A stretch of 64,000 bases of DNA from Pseudomonas sp. SL4(2022) (GTDB lineage: Bacteria; Pseudomonadota; Gammaproteobacteria; Pseudomonadales; Pseudomonadaceae): the NCBI RefSeq assembly GCF_026625725.1, contig NZ_CP113060.1, positions 3,974,001 through 4,038,000 of the forward strand, written 5' to 3'. This document shows positions 15,071 through 23,721 of the stretch, in pieces (positions within the stretch are counted from its first letter, which is position 1; each line of letters opens with the position of its first letter). The translations under genes and the position numbers were made by a program. Below the pieces are notes generated by a model. The model did not search any database. It was not told the DNA's origin and worked only from the letters and a program-made list of their open reading frames with translations.

Positions 15071-17794
15071 ATGGCCAGCCCCACTCAAGTCACCGCCTCC
15101 ACCTGCTGCTACTGCGGTGTCGGATGCGGCGTGCTGATCGAACACGACGGCGAGAAGATTCTTGGCGTCGCAGGCGACCCCAGCCACCCGGCCAACTTCG
15201 GCAAACTCTGCAGCAAGGGCGCGAGCCTGCACCTGACCGGCGACCTCGACGCCCGCGGCCTCTACCCTGAACTGCGCCTGGGTAAGGGCCTGGCGCGCAG
15301 TCGCACGGACTGGGACAACGCCCTTGATCACGCCGCCACTGTGTTCGCCGAAACCCTCCGCGAACACGGCCCGGACAGCGTGGCTTTCTACATCTCCGGC
15401 CAACTGCTGACCGAGGATTACTACGCCTTCAACAAGCTGGCGAGAGCGTTGGTGGGAACCAACAACATCGACAGCAACTCACGCTTATGCATGAGTTCAG
15501 CCGTGGTCGGCTACAAACGCAGCCTGGGTGCGGATGCGCCGCCCTGCAACTACGAAGACATCGAGCAGAGCAATTGCGTGCTGATCGTCGGTTCCAATAT
15601 GGCTTTCGCCCATCCGGTGCTGTTCCGCCGCTTGGAAGAAGCCAAGGCCCAGCGCCCTCACATGCAAATCATCGTGGTCGATCCTCGGCGCACTGATACC
15701 TGTGAATTGGCCGATCTGCACCTGGCGATTTTGCCTGGCAGCGACGTGGCCCTGTTTCACGGCATCCTGCATATCCTGATGTGGGAAGGCTGGATCGACC
15801 GCCGCTACATTGATGCCCACACCGAAGGCTTCGACGCGCTCAAGAATCTGGTTCGCGACTACACCCCAGCCGCCGTAGCCGACATCTGCGGTATCAGCCA
15901 GACCGACCTGCTACAAGCCGCCAGCCTCATCGGCCAGGCGCCGAGCTTTCTCTCGCTGTGGTGCATGGGCCTGAATCAGTCCAGCTCAGGTAGCGCCAAG
16001 AACAGCGCCCTGATCAACCTGCACCTGGCCACCGGACAGATCGGCAAAGTGGGCAGCGGCCCCTTCTCCCTCACCGGCCAGCCGAATGCCATGGGCGGCC
16101 GTGAAACCGGCAGCCTGAGTAATCTGCTGCCCGGTCACCGCGACGCCGCCAACGCCGAGCACCGCGACGAAGTGGCCGATTATTGGGGCGTCGACAGCCT
16201 GCCGCACACCACAGGCCTTACGGCCATTGAGCTGTTTGAAGCCGTGCGCAGCGGACACATCAAAGCCCTGTGGATCGCCTGCACCAACCCGGCGCAATCG
16301 CTGCCAGACCAAAACAAGGTGCATGAAGCCCTGGCCACCTGCCCCTTTGTCGTCGTGCAGGAAGCCTTTTTCACCACCGAAACCTGCCACTACGCCGATC
16401 TTCTGCTTCCGGCTGCCAGCTGGGGCGAGAAAGAAGGCACGGTGACCAATTCCGAGCGGCGCATCAGCCATGTGCGCCGCGCCGTGCCCGCACCGGCTGA
16501 CGCGCGAGAGGATTGGGCCATCACCGCCGATTTCGCCCGTCGTTTAGAACGTCTGCTCCGCCCCGGCCTGCCCAGCCTGTTCACCTTCGACAGCCCTAAC
16601 GCGCTATTCGAGGAATACAAACACCTGACGGCCAAACGCGATCTCGACCTTTCGGGGCTGAGCTACGCGATTCTGGATCACCAAGGTCCCCAGCAATGGC
16701 CGTTCCCGGCCGGCGCGACTCAGGGCACGCCGCGCCTGTATGGCGATGGCCAGTTCCCGACGACAAACGGCCGCGCACAGTTTCAGGCCGAGCCGTTCCG
16801 CGCCGCCAAGGAAACGCGCGAGACACGCTATTCCCTGACCCTCAACACGGGTCGCCTGCGCGACCAGTGGCACGGCATGAGTCGTACTGGCTCGGCCGCG
16901 CAACTGTTCGGCCATGCCCCGGAAGCGCTGCTCAACCTGCACCCGGACGAGCTGCGCCGGCGCCGCCTGCAGAGCGGCGACTTAATCAAGGTACGCAGCC
17001 GCCGTGGCAGTCTGATCGTGCCGGTGGTGGCCGATGAGTCGGTGCGCAGTGGCCAGGCGTATATGCCCATGCACTGGGGCAATCGCTTTCTCAACGGCCT
17101 GGGCACCAACGTGCTGACCCAACCGGCGTTCGATCCGCTGTCCAAGCAGCCGGAACTGAAGCATGCCGGCATCGAGGTGGAAAAGGTCGAGCTGCCCTGG
17201 AGCTTCTTTGCCCTGGTCGAAGGTGATGTGCAGTCGCGCTTCGAGGCACTGCGCCCGTTGTTCGAAGCCCTTGCCTACGCCAACCTGACCCTCAGCGGTC
17301 GCGAGCGCCCAGCGCTGCTGATCCGAGCGGCCAGCGCAGTGGCACCCGATGCCGAATGGCTGGAACAGATCGACCACCTGCTCGGCCTCAACAAGGGCCC
17401 GGTGTTGGCCTATGACGACCCGCGCAAAGCCGTCGGCAAGCGCGTACGTATCGAAGACGGTCGCATCACGGCGATCCGCCTGGCCGGTGAAACCGCCGCT
17501 CGCGACTGGCTCAAGGGTCTTTGGGAAACCGGCGGCGCGGATGCCGAACTGCGCCGTTGGCTGCTCGCACCACTGCCCACGCCACCCGGAACCAGTACGG
17601 CCAAGGCCTCCGGCAAGACCCTGTGCAACTGCCTGAATGTCAGCCAGGACGCCGTCTGCGCAGGTATCGCCCGTGGCCTCGACCTCAATAGCCTTAAGCA
17701 GGAACTGAAATGCGGCACTCAATGCGGCTCCTGCGTACCCGAAATCAAACGACTGCTGGCGACACAAACCATGTCCGTCGTGGCGAATGCCTGA
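15071..17794 (+). CDS. nasA: Assimilatory nitrate reductase catalytic subunit
   Basis: NasA reduces nitrate to nitrite in the cytoplasm with bis-MGD molybdenum and a 4Fe-4S cluster. The 907 residues begin with the cluster motif TCCYCGVGCGV and LCSKGASLH, followed by the molybdopterin oxidoreductase domain (SRLCMSSAVVGYKRSLGADA, GQPNAMGGRETGSLSNLLPG) and the C-terminal MGD-binding domain near NTGRLRDQWHGMSRTG. The last 60 residues add a BFD-like 2Fe-2S module (LCNCLNVSQDAVC and CGTQCGSCVPE), which is typical of NasA and absent from NapA. CAGGAG precedes ATG 15071. cobA follows after 10 bp. Confidence 0.97.
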   Translation: MASPTQVTASTCCYCGVGCGVLIEHDGEKILGVAGDPSHPANFGKLCSKGASLHLTGDLDARGLYPELRLGKGLARSRTDWDNALDHAATVFAETLREHGPDSVAFYISGQLLTEDYYAFNKLARALVGTNNIDSNSRLCMSSAVVGYKRSLGADAPPCNYEDIEQSNCVLIVGSNMAFAHPVLFRRLEEAKAQRPHMQIIVVDPRRTDTCELADLHLAILPGSDVALFHGILHILMWEGWIDRRYIDAHTEGFDALKNLVRDYTPAAVADICGISQTDLLQAASLIGQAPSFLSLWCMGLNQSSSGSAKNSALINLHLATGQIGKVGSGPFSLTGQPNAMGGRETGSLSNLLPGHRDAANAEHRDEVADYWGVDSLPHTTGLTAIELFEAVRSGHIKALWIACTNPAQSLPDQNKVHEALATCPFVVVQEAFFTTETCHYADLLLPAASWGEKEGTVTNSERRISHVRRAVPAPADAREDWAITADFARRLERLLRPGLPSLFTFDSPNALFEEYKHLTAKRDLDLSGLSYAILDHQGPQQWPFPAGATQGTPRLYGDGQFPTTNGRAQFQAEPFRAAKETRETRYSLTLNTGRLRDQWHGMSRTGSAAQLFGHAPEALLNLHPDELRRRRLQSGDLIKVRSRRGSLIVPVVADESVRSGQAYMPMHWGNRFLNGLGTNVLTQPAFDPLSKQPELKHAGIEVEKVELPWSFFALVEGDVQSRFEALRPLFEALAYANLTLSGRERPALLIRAASAVAPDAEWLEQIDHLLGLNKGPVLAYDDPRKAVGKRVRIEDGRITAIRLAGETAARDWLKGLWETGGADAELRRWLLAPLPTPPGTSTAKASGKTLCNCLNVSQDAVCAGIARGLDLNSLKQELKCGTQCGSCVPEIKRLLATQTMSVVANA

Positions 17795-17804
17795 GGAGAG
17801 CAGC

Positions 17805-18542
17805 ATGAGCACCAAAGTCTGGCTGGTTGGCGCAGGCCCGGGCGATCCGGAGTTGCTGACCCTCAAAGCGGTAAAGGCTCTGAATCAAGCCGAGATCGTG
17901 ATGATCGACGATCTGGTCAACCCCGCTGTGCTGGAACACTGCCCTAACGCGCGCATCATGTCGGTGGGCAAGCGCGGCGGTTGCCGTTCCACGCCACAGG
18001 CGTTTATCCATCGGTTGATGCTGCGTTATGCCCGTCAGGACAAATGCGTGGTGCGCCTTAAAGGTGGCGATCCCTGCATATTTGGCCGAGGCAGCGAGGA
18101 AGCTGACTGGCTCGGTGCGCATGGCATTGCGGTGGAGATGGTCAACGGCATCACCGCGGGCCTGGCGGGCGCCACCAACTGCGGTATTCCCCTGACCTTA
18201 CGCGGAGTCGCCCGTGGCGTAACCCTGATTACTGCCCACAACCAGGACGACAGCAGCCTGAACTGGAGCGCCCTGGCGCAAAGCGGCACAACGCTGGTGG
18301 TCTATATGGGTGTGGCCAAATTGGCGGAAATCCGTCAAAACCTGCTGGCCAGCGGTATGCGCGCCGACATGCCCGTGGCCCTGATCGAAAACGCCTCGCT
18401 GCCCGAGCAACGCGAATGCCGTAGCCATCTGAACCTTATGCAGCAGGCAGCGGACGACTTTGGCCTGAAAAGTCCGGCCATTCTGGTGATTGGTGAGGTG
18501 GCCGGACAACCCGGGATGCAACTCGCGGCTATCAGCGCCTGA
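17805..18542 (+). CDS. cobA: Uroporphyrinogen-III C-methyltransferase (siroheme branch)
   Basis: A 245-residue SAM-dependent enzyme that makes precorrin-2 from uroporphyrinogen III, the first step to siroheme, the cofactor of NirB. The SUMT motifs are complete: VWLVGAGPGDPELLTLKA at the N-terminus, VVRLKGGDPCIFGRGSEE, VNGITAGLAGATNCGIPLT and TLVVYMGV. There is no dehydrogenase/chelatase extension as in CysG. Its place as the last gene of the nitrite/nitrate reductase operon explains its role. GAGGAGAGC sets the start at 17805; a terminator follows 84 bp after the stop. Confidence 0.94.
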   Translation: MSTKVWLVGAGPGDPELLTLKAVKALNQAEIVMIDDLVNPAVLEHCPNARIMSVGKRGGCRSTPQAFIHRLMLRYARQDKCVVRLKGGDPCIFGRGSEEADWLGAHGIAVEMVNGITAGLAGATNCGIPLTLRGVARGVTLITAHNQDDSSLNWSALAQSGTTLVVYMGVAKLAEIRQNLLASGMRADMPVALIENASLPEQRECRSHLNLMQQAADDFGLKSPAILVIGEVAGQPGMQLAAISA

Positions 18543-18626
18543 GCGCTTTACCTACCTACACATCGGCAGATCGGCACATCACCTATTAACGATAGGGTCG
18601 AGCGGATATAAACCGAGCAGACAAAG

Positions 18627-18652
18627 AAAAGGCCACCCGAAGGTGGCCTTTT
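18627..18652. terminator. Bidirectional terminator between cobA and sucD
   Basis: AAAAGGCCACC (18627-18637) and GGTGGCCTTTT (18642-18652) form a perfect 11-bp stem around CGAA. With A and T runs on both sides it can end both the nas operon and the convergent suc operon. Confidence 0.92.
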
Positions 18653-18671
18653 CATGAGCAGTCAGCAACGC

Positions 18672-19559
18672 TTAGGCGTTTTTGACTTCCCAACCGGTCA
18701 GCTCGGCCAGGGCCTTGCCGATGTCAGCCAGGGAACGCACGGTTTTCACACCCGCGTCTTGCAGGGCTGCGAACTTCTCGTCTGCAGTACCTTTGCCGCC
18801 GGAGATGATCGCGCCGGCGTGGCCCATACGCTTGCCCGCCGGAGCGGTTACACCCGCGATGTAGGATACGACTGGCTTGGTCACGTTGGCCTTGATATAG
18901 GCAGCCGCTTCTTCTTCAGCCGAACCGCCGATCTCACCGATCATCACAATCGCTTCGGTCTTCGGGTCTTCCTGGAACAACTTCAGGATGTCGATGAAGT
19001 TGGAGCCCGGAATCGGGTCACCGCCGATGCCGACGCAGGTGGACTGACCGAAACCGGCGTCAGTGGTCTGCTTAACAGCTTCGTAAGTCAGGGTGCCGGA
19101 ACGCGACACGATGCCTACTTTGCCTGGCAGGTGGATGTGACCTGGCATGATGCCGATCTTGCACTCGCCCGGAGTGATCACGCCTGGGCAGTTCGGGCCG
19201 ATCAGGACTACGCCCAGCTCGTCGCACTTGACCTTGGCTTCCAGCATGTCGATGGTCGCGATGCCTTCAGTGATGCAAACGATCAGCTTGATGCCACCGA
19301 AGGCTGCTTCCAGGATCGAGTCTTTGCAGAACGGAGCCGGAACGTAGATCACCGAAGCAGTGGCGCCAGTGGCTTCCACAGCTTCCTTGACGGTGTTGAA
19401 CACCGGCAGATTCAGGTGGGTAGTGCCGCCTTTACCTGGGGTCACGCCGCCAACCATCTTGGTACCGTAGGCGATGGCTTGTTCGGAGTGGAAAGTACCC
19501 TGCGAGCCGGTGAAGCCTTGGCAGATAACTTTGGTGTCTTTATTGATCAGGACGCTCAT
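18672..19559 (-). CDS. sucD: Succinyl-CoA synthetase alpha subunit
   Basis: SucD, with SucC, converts succinyl-CoA to succinate with ATP or GTP formation. At 295 residues it is full length. The CoA-binding start MSVLINKDTKVICQGFTGSQ, the GGVTPGKGG turn, and the phosphohistidine loop MGHAGAIISGGKGTADEK are present. Its ATG overlaps the sucC stop (TAATG), so it is translationally coupled. It is the last gene of the sdh-suc cluster, ending at the bidirectional terminator. Confidence 0.97.
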   Translation of the reverse strand: MSVLINKDTKVICQGFTGSQGTFHSEQAIAYGTKMVGGVTPGKGGTTHLNLPVFNTVKEAVEATGATASVIYVPAPFCKDSILEAAFGGIKLIVCITEGIATIDMLEAKVKCDELGVVLIGPNCPGVITPGECKIGIMPGHIHLPGKVGIVSRSGTLTYEAVKQTTDAGFGQSTCVGIGGDPIPGSNFIDILKLFQEDPKTEAIVMIGEIGGSAEEEAAAYIKANVTKPVVSYIAGVTAPAGKRMGHAGAIISGGKGTADEKFAALQDAGVKTVRSLADIGKALAELTGWEVKNA

Positions 19560-20725
19560 TATTTGCCCTCCGCAGCTTTGACGACTTGCTGAGCAGCGTC
19601 GGTCAGGCTGGTTGCCGCGATGATGTTCAGGCCGCTTTCTGCCAGGACTTTAGCGCCCAGTTCAGCGTTGTTGCCTTCCAGACGGACAACAACCGGGATT
19701 TTCACGCCGACTTCTTTCACTGCACCGATGATGCCTTCGGCAATCATGTCGCAGCGAACGATACCGCCGAAGATGTTCACCAGAACGGCAGCGACGTTGC
19801 TGTCGGACAGGATGATCTTGAAGGCTTCGGTCACGCGCTCTTTGGTTGCGCCGCCACCTACGTCGAGGAAGTTGGCTGGCTTGCCGCCGTGCAGGTTGAC
19901 GATGTCCATGGTACCCATGGCCAGGCCAGCACCGTTGACCATGCAACCGATGTTGCCTTCCAGCGCGACGTAGTTCAGTTCGAACTTGGCAGCGTGAGCT
20001 TCACGCGGATCGTCCTGGGACGGATCGTGCATGGCGCGCAGCTTCGGCTGACGGTACATGGCGTTGCTGTCGATGTTGATCTTGGCGTCCAGGCAGTGCA
20101 GGTTGCCATCAGCCTTGATTACCAGCGGGTTCACTTCCAGCAGGGCCAGGTCGTAGTCCTGGAACAGCTTGGCCAGACCGACGAAGATCTGAGTGAATTG
20201 CTTGATCTGATCGCCTTGCAGGCCCAGCTGGAAAGCCAGCTCGCGGCCCTGGAACGGCTGAGCGCCAACCAGCGGATCAATGGTCGCCTTGAGGATTTTC
20301 TCAGGGGTGTCGTGTGCCACTTTCTCGATGTCCACGCCACCTTCGGTGGACGCCATGAACACGATGCGACGGCTGGAACGGTCAACTACCGCGCCCAGGT
20401 ACAGCTCCTTGGCGATGTCGGTGCACGATTCAACCAGGATCTTGCTGACCGGCTGACCATTGGCATCGGTCTGGTAAGTCACCAGACGCTTGCCCAGCCA
20501 GTTGGCGGCGAAAGCCTTGGCGTCTTCTTTGCTCTTGACCAGCTTCACGCCGCCCGCTTTACCGCGGCCACCGGCGTGGACCTGAGCCTTGACGACCCAC
20601 TCGGTGCCACCGATTTTTTCGCAGGCTGCTGCGGCTTCTTCCGGGGTGTCTACCGCGAAACCCTTGGATACGGGCAGGCCGTATTCAGCGAACAGCTGCT
20701 TACCCTGATACTCGTGGAGATTCAT
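19559..20725 (-). CDS. sucC: Succinyl-CoA synthetase beta subunit
   Basis: The 388-residue ATP-grasp subunit that binds nucleotide and succinate. MNLHEYQGKQLFAEYGLPVS, the glycine-rich VHAGGRGKAGGVK, EVNPLVIKADGNLHCLDAKI and the late VNIFGGIVRCDMIAEGI are characteristic. It overlaps sucD by one base and is separated from lpd by 209 bp that hold an 18-bp palindrome. Length equals that of E. coli SucC. Confidence 0.97.
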   Translation of the reverse strand: MNLHEYQGKQLFAEYGLPVSKGFAVDTPEEAAAACEKIGGTEWVVKAQVHAGGRGKAGGVKLVKSKEDAKAFAANWLGKRLVTYQTDANGQPVSKILVESCTDIAKELYLGAVVDRSSRRIVFMASTEGGVDIEKVAHDTPEKILKATIDPLVGAQPFQGRELAFQLGLQGDQIKQFTQIFVGLAKLFQDYDLALLEVNPLVIKADGNLHCLDAKINIDSNAMYRQPKLRAMHDPSQDDPREAHAAKFELNYVALEGNIGCMVNGAGLAMGTMDIVNLHGGKPANFLDVGGGATKERVTEAFKIILSDSNVAAVLVNIFGGIVRCDMIAEGIIGAVKEVGVKIPVVVRLEGNNAELGAKVLAESGLNIIAATSLTDAAQQVVKAAEGK

Positions 20726-20875
20726 GCTTGTCTACCGTCTTCGTTTAGGTATTGCGCATACGGTGCTGCACTTATGATGCCGCACCACCTGTGACTGCTT
20801 CTGGAGCAATCCGGCTGATATTCCGCGCAGCAACCTGAGCTGTACGCGGGCCATCTGCCGTGGTTCTTTCAGCCG

Positions 20876-20920
20876 GAGCTACACCTGCGTCGGTACACAA
20901 CGCCGACGCAGGTGTAGCTC
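20876..20920. repeat. 18-bp perfect palindrome between lpd and sucC
   Basis: GAGCTACACCTGCGTCGG (20876-20893) is perfectly complementary to 20903-20920 with a 9-base loop. It lies 15 bp after the lpd stop. No T-run follows on the minus strand, so it is probably an mRNA-stabilising or partial-termination hairpin rather than a full terminator. Confidence 0.8.
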
Positions 20921-20934
20921 AGGCCAACAACGTG

Positions 20935-22371
20935 TTAACGCTTCTTGCGGTTGGCAATGTGGATGGCATGGCCATTCACTGCCAGAGCTGCTTCGTGCAG
21001 CGCTTCAGACAGCGTCGGGTGAGAGAACACCATCATCCCCAGATCTTCAGCGCTGGTGCCAAACTCCATGCCGATTGCCCCTTGCTGCACCAATTCGGCA
21101 GCGCTAGGGCCAATCACGTGTACACCCAGAACGCGGTCAGTGTTGGCATCGGCGATCACCTTGACCAGACCACCGGTGTCGTTGGCCGCCATGGCACGGC
21201 CGCTGGCAGCGAACGGGAAGGTGCCGACATTCACGGCAACGCCCTCAGCCTTCAGTTGCTGCTCGGTCTTGCCGACCCATGCGATTTCCGGATGGGTGTA
21301 GATAACCGAAGGGATCAGGTCGTAGTTCATCTGCGCTTTGTGGCCGGCGATACGCTCGGCAACCATCACGCCCTCTTCCGAGGCCTTGTGTGCCAGCATG
21401 GCGCCACGCACTACGTCCCCGATGGCGTAGACGCCCGGCACACTGGTCGCGCACTGGTCGTCAACGTAAATAAAGCCGCGCTCATCCAGGGTCACGCCGC
21501 TGTCAGCCGCCAGCAGATCGGTGGTCACTGGGCGACGGCCCACAGCTACGATCAGCTTGTCGAAGACGATCTTCTGCTCGCCTTCGGCGTCGGTGAAGTT
21601 GACGGTAACCTGCTTCTTCTTCACTTCCGAGCCGGTCACACGGGCACCCAGACAGATTTTCAGACCCTGCTTGGTGAAGGTTTTCAGCGCTTCCTTGGCG
21701 ATCTGCTCGTCAGCAGCCGGGAGGAATTTGTCCAGAGCTTCCAGCACGGTCACTTCAGCGCCCAGACGTGCCCACACCGAACCCAACTCCAGACCGATTA
21801 CGCCAGCGCCGATCACGCCCAGCTTCTTCGGCACGCTCTGGAATTCCAGGGCGCCAGTGGAATCAACGATCACGTCCTGATCAACCGGAGCCGGCGGAAT
21901 GTCGATTGGCTTGGAGCCGGAGGCCAGAATCACGTTCTCGGCTTCGACGATCTGCGTCTTACCGTCGGAGCCGGTGACTTCAACCTGCTTGTTGGCCAGC
22001 AACTTGCCATGACCTTCGAGCAGGGTCACACCATTGGCCTTGAACAGCGTGGCAACGCCGCCGGTGAGGTTCTTCACGATGTTGGCCTTACGACCGATCA
22101 TCGCTGGCACGTCGATGGTCACGCCTTTGGCTTCGATACCGTGAATCGCGAAGTGATCCTTCGCCTCATAGTATTTCCAGGAGCTGTCCAGCAGCGCCTT
22201 GGAGGGAATGCAACCGACGTTCAGGCACGTACCACCCAGGGCGATTTTGCCCTCTTTATCCTGGTACTTCTCGATGCAGGCAGTCTTCAGACCGAGCTGC
22301 GCTGCTTTGATGGCCGCTACATAGCCACCAGGGCCGGCACCGATGACTACCACGTCGAATTTCTGGGTCAT
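20935..22371 (-). CDS. lpdG: Dihydrolipoamide dehydrogenase (E3) of 2-oxoglutarate dehydrogenase
   Basis: The 478-residue flavoprotein reoxidises the lipoyl group of SucB and makes NADH. The FAD motif VVVIGAGPGGYVAAIKAAQL, the redox disulfide GGTCLNVGCIPSKALL, the NAD motif VIGAGVIGLELGSVW and the C-terminal HPTLSEALHEA base region are all present. It lies between sucB and sucC, as usual in Pseudomonas. It also probably serves the glycine cleavage system, as known for LPD-Glc; the symbol follows that usage. Confidence 0.95.
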   Translation of the reverse strand: MTQKFDVVVIGAGPGGYVAAIKAAQLGLKTACIEKYQDKEGKIALGGTCLNVGCIPSKALLDSSWKYYEAKDHFAIHGIEAKGVTIDVPAMIGRKANIVKNLTGGVATLFKANGVTLLEGHGKLLANKQVEVTGSDGKTQIVEAENVILASGSKPIDIPPAPVDQDVIVDSTGALEFQSVPKKLGVIGAGVIGLELGSVWARLGAEVTVLEALDKFLPAADEQIAKEALKTFTKQGLKICLGARVTGSEVKKKQVTVNFTDAEGEQKIVFDKLIVAVGRRPVTTDLLAADSGVTLDERGFIYVDDQCATSVPGVYAIGDVVRGAMLAHKASEEGVMVAERIAGHKAQMNYDLIPSVIYTHPEIAWVGKTEQQLKAEGVAVNVGTFPFAASGRAMAANDTGGLVKVIADANTDRVLGVHVIGPSAAELVQQGAIGMEFGTSAEDLGMMVFSHPTLSEALHEAALAVNGHAIHIANRKKR

Positions 22372-22398
22372 AACGTATTCCTTCTCGAATAAACCGGA

Positions 22399-22418
22399 CG
22401 GCCCTGTAGACAGGGCCG
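22399..22418. repeat. Palindrome between sucB and lpd
   Basis: CGGCCCTGT (22399-22407) is complementary to ACAGGGCCG (22410-22418), in the 66-bp gap. No T-run follows, so it is likely an RNA-stability hairpin within the operon. Confidence 0.65.
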
Positions 22419-22437
22419 CCGTGGGAGAAACTGGCTT

Positions 22438-23652
22438 TTAGATGTCCAGCAGCAGACGCGCCGGGTCTTCCAGCAAGTTCTTGATGGTCACCAGGAAGGT
22501 CACGGCTTCCTTACCATCAATCAGGCGGTGATCGTAAGACAGCGCCAGGTACATCATCGGGCGGATAACCACCTGACCGTTCACGGCCATCGGACGCTGG
22601 ATGATGTTGTGCATCCCCAGGATCGCGGCTTGCGGCGGGTTGACGATCGGCGTCGACATCATCGAACCGAAGGTGCCGCCGTTAGTGATGGTAAAGGTTC
22701 CGCCGGTCATTTCTTCGATCGACAGTTTGCCGTCTTTGGCTTTCTTGCCAAAGGTGGCGATGCCGCTTTCGATTTCAGCCAGACTCATCAGCTCGGCATT
22801 ACGCAGCACCGGGACCACCAGGCCACGGTCGCTGGACACCGCAACACCAATGTCGGCGTAGCCGTGGTAAACGATGTCGTTGCCGTCGATTGAGGCGTTG
22901 ACCGCCGGGAAACGCTTCAGCGCCTCGGTGGCCGCCTTGACGAAGAACGACATAAAGCCCAGGCGCACGCCGTTGTGGCTCTTCTCGAACAGGTCCTTGT
23001 ACTTCGAACGCAGTGCCATGACTTCGGTCATGTCGACTTCGTTGAAGGTGGTCAGCATGGCCATGGAAGACTGAGCCTCGACCAGACGCTCGGCGATCTT
23101 GGCGCGCAGACGGGTCATCGGTACACGCTTCTCGGTGCGGTCACCAGTGGCGAACACCGGTGCAGCGGCAGCTGGCGCAGCAGGCTTGGTAGCCGGTGCG
23201 CTCTTCTTCGCTTCAACGGCAGCCACCACGTCTTCCTTGGTGACACGCCCGCCTTTGCCGGTGCCGGCGATGCTGTTCGGGTCGATGCCGTTTTCTTCAG
23301 CAATCTTACGTGCAGCTGGGGACAGGATTTGGTCATCGCCCGCAGCAGCGGCTGGTGCAGCGGCCTGGGCCGGTGCGGCAGCCGCCTGAGCAGCCGGTGC
23401 AGGCGCAGCAGCGCCGCCTTCACCCAGGGTACCGAGCAGTTCGTTGGACAGAACGGTATCGCCTTCATTCTTGATGATTTGCGCGAGGACGCCGTCGGCC
23501 TCGGCCAGCACTTCGATCACTACCTTGTCGGTTTCGATGTCAACGATCAGCTCGTCGCGCTTGACCGCATCGCCCGGTTTCTTGTGCCAAGTGGCCACGG
23601 TGCCGTCGGCAACCGATTCCGGGAAAGTAGGGGCTTTGATCTCGATAGCCAT
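22438..23652 (-). CDS. sucB: Dihydrolipoamide succinyltransferase (E2) of 2-oxoglutarate dehydrogenase
   Basis: SucB forms the core of the 2-oxoglutarate dehydrogenase complex. Its 404 residues show a lipoyl domain with the modified lysine in DIETDKVVIEV, an Ala/Pro-rich flexible linker (about 80-110), a peripheral subunit-binding domain (ILSPAARKIAEENGID), a second Ala/Pro linker, and the catalytic domain ending SYDHRLIDGKEAV with the active-site His and Asp. The gene is 69 bp after sucA. Confidence 0.97.
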   Translation of the reverse strand: MAIEIKAPTFPESVADGTVATWHKKPGDAVKRDELIVDIETDKVVIEVLAEADGVLAQIIKNEGDTVLSNELLGTLGEGGAAAPAPAAQAAAAPAQAAAPAAAAGDDQILSPAARKIAEENGIDPNSIAGTGKGGRVTKEDVVAAVEAKKSAPATKPAAPAAAAPVFATGDRTEKRVPMTRLRAKIAERLVEAQSSMAMLTTFNEVDMTEVMALRSKYKDLFEKSHNGVRLGFMSFFVKAATEALKRFPAVNASIDGNDIVYHGYADIGVAVSSDRGLVVPVLRNAELMSLAEIESGIATFGKKAKDGKLSIEEMTGGTFTITNGGTFGSMMSTPIVNPPQAAILGMHNIIQRPMAVNGQVVIRPMMYLALSYDHRLIDGKEAVTFLVTIKNLLEDPARLLLDI

Positions 23653-23685
23653 TGTGTGTGGTTCCTTAAATTCGGTTTCTTCTAG

Positions 23686-23708
23686 CAGGCGGCCCAGATA
23701 GCCGCCTG
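23686..23708. repeat. Palindrome between sucA and sucB
   Basis: CAGGCGGC (23686-23693) is complementary to GCCGCCTG (23701-23708) with a 7-base loop, in the 69-bp gap of the operon. No T-run follows it. Confidence 0.65.
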
Positions 23709-23721
23709 TTGCGCGAAGGCG

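Noticed and set aside
20860..22392. 510-residue plus-strand frame opposite lpd
   Set aside because: Lpd on the other strand has complete FAD, NAD and disulfide motifs. The antisense frame has no recognisable domain.
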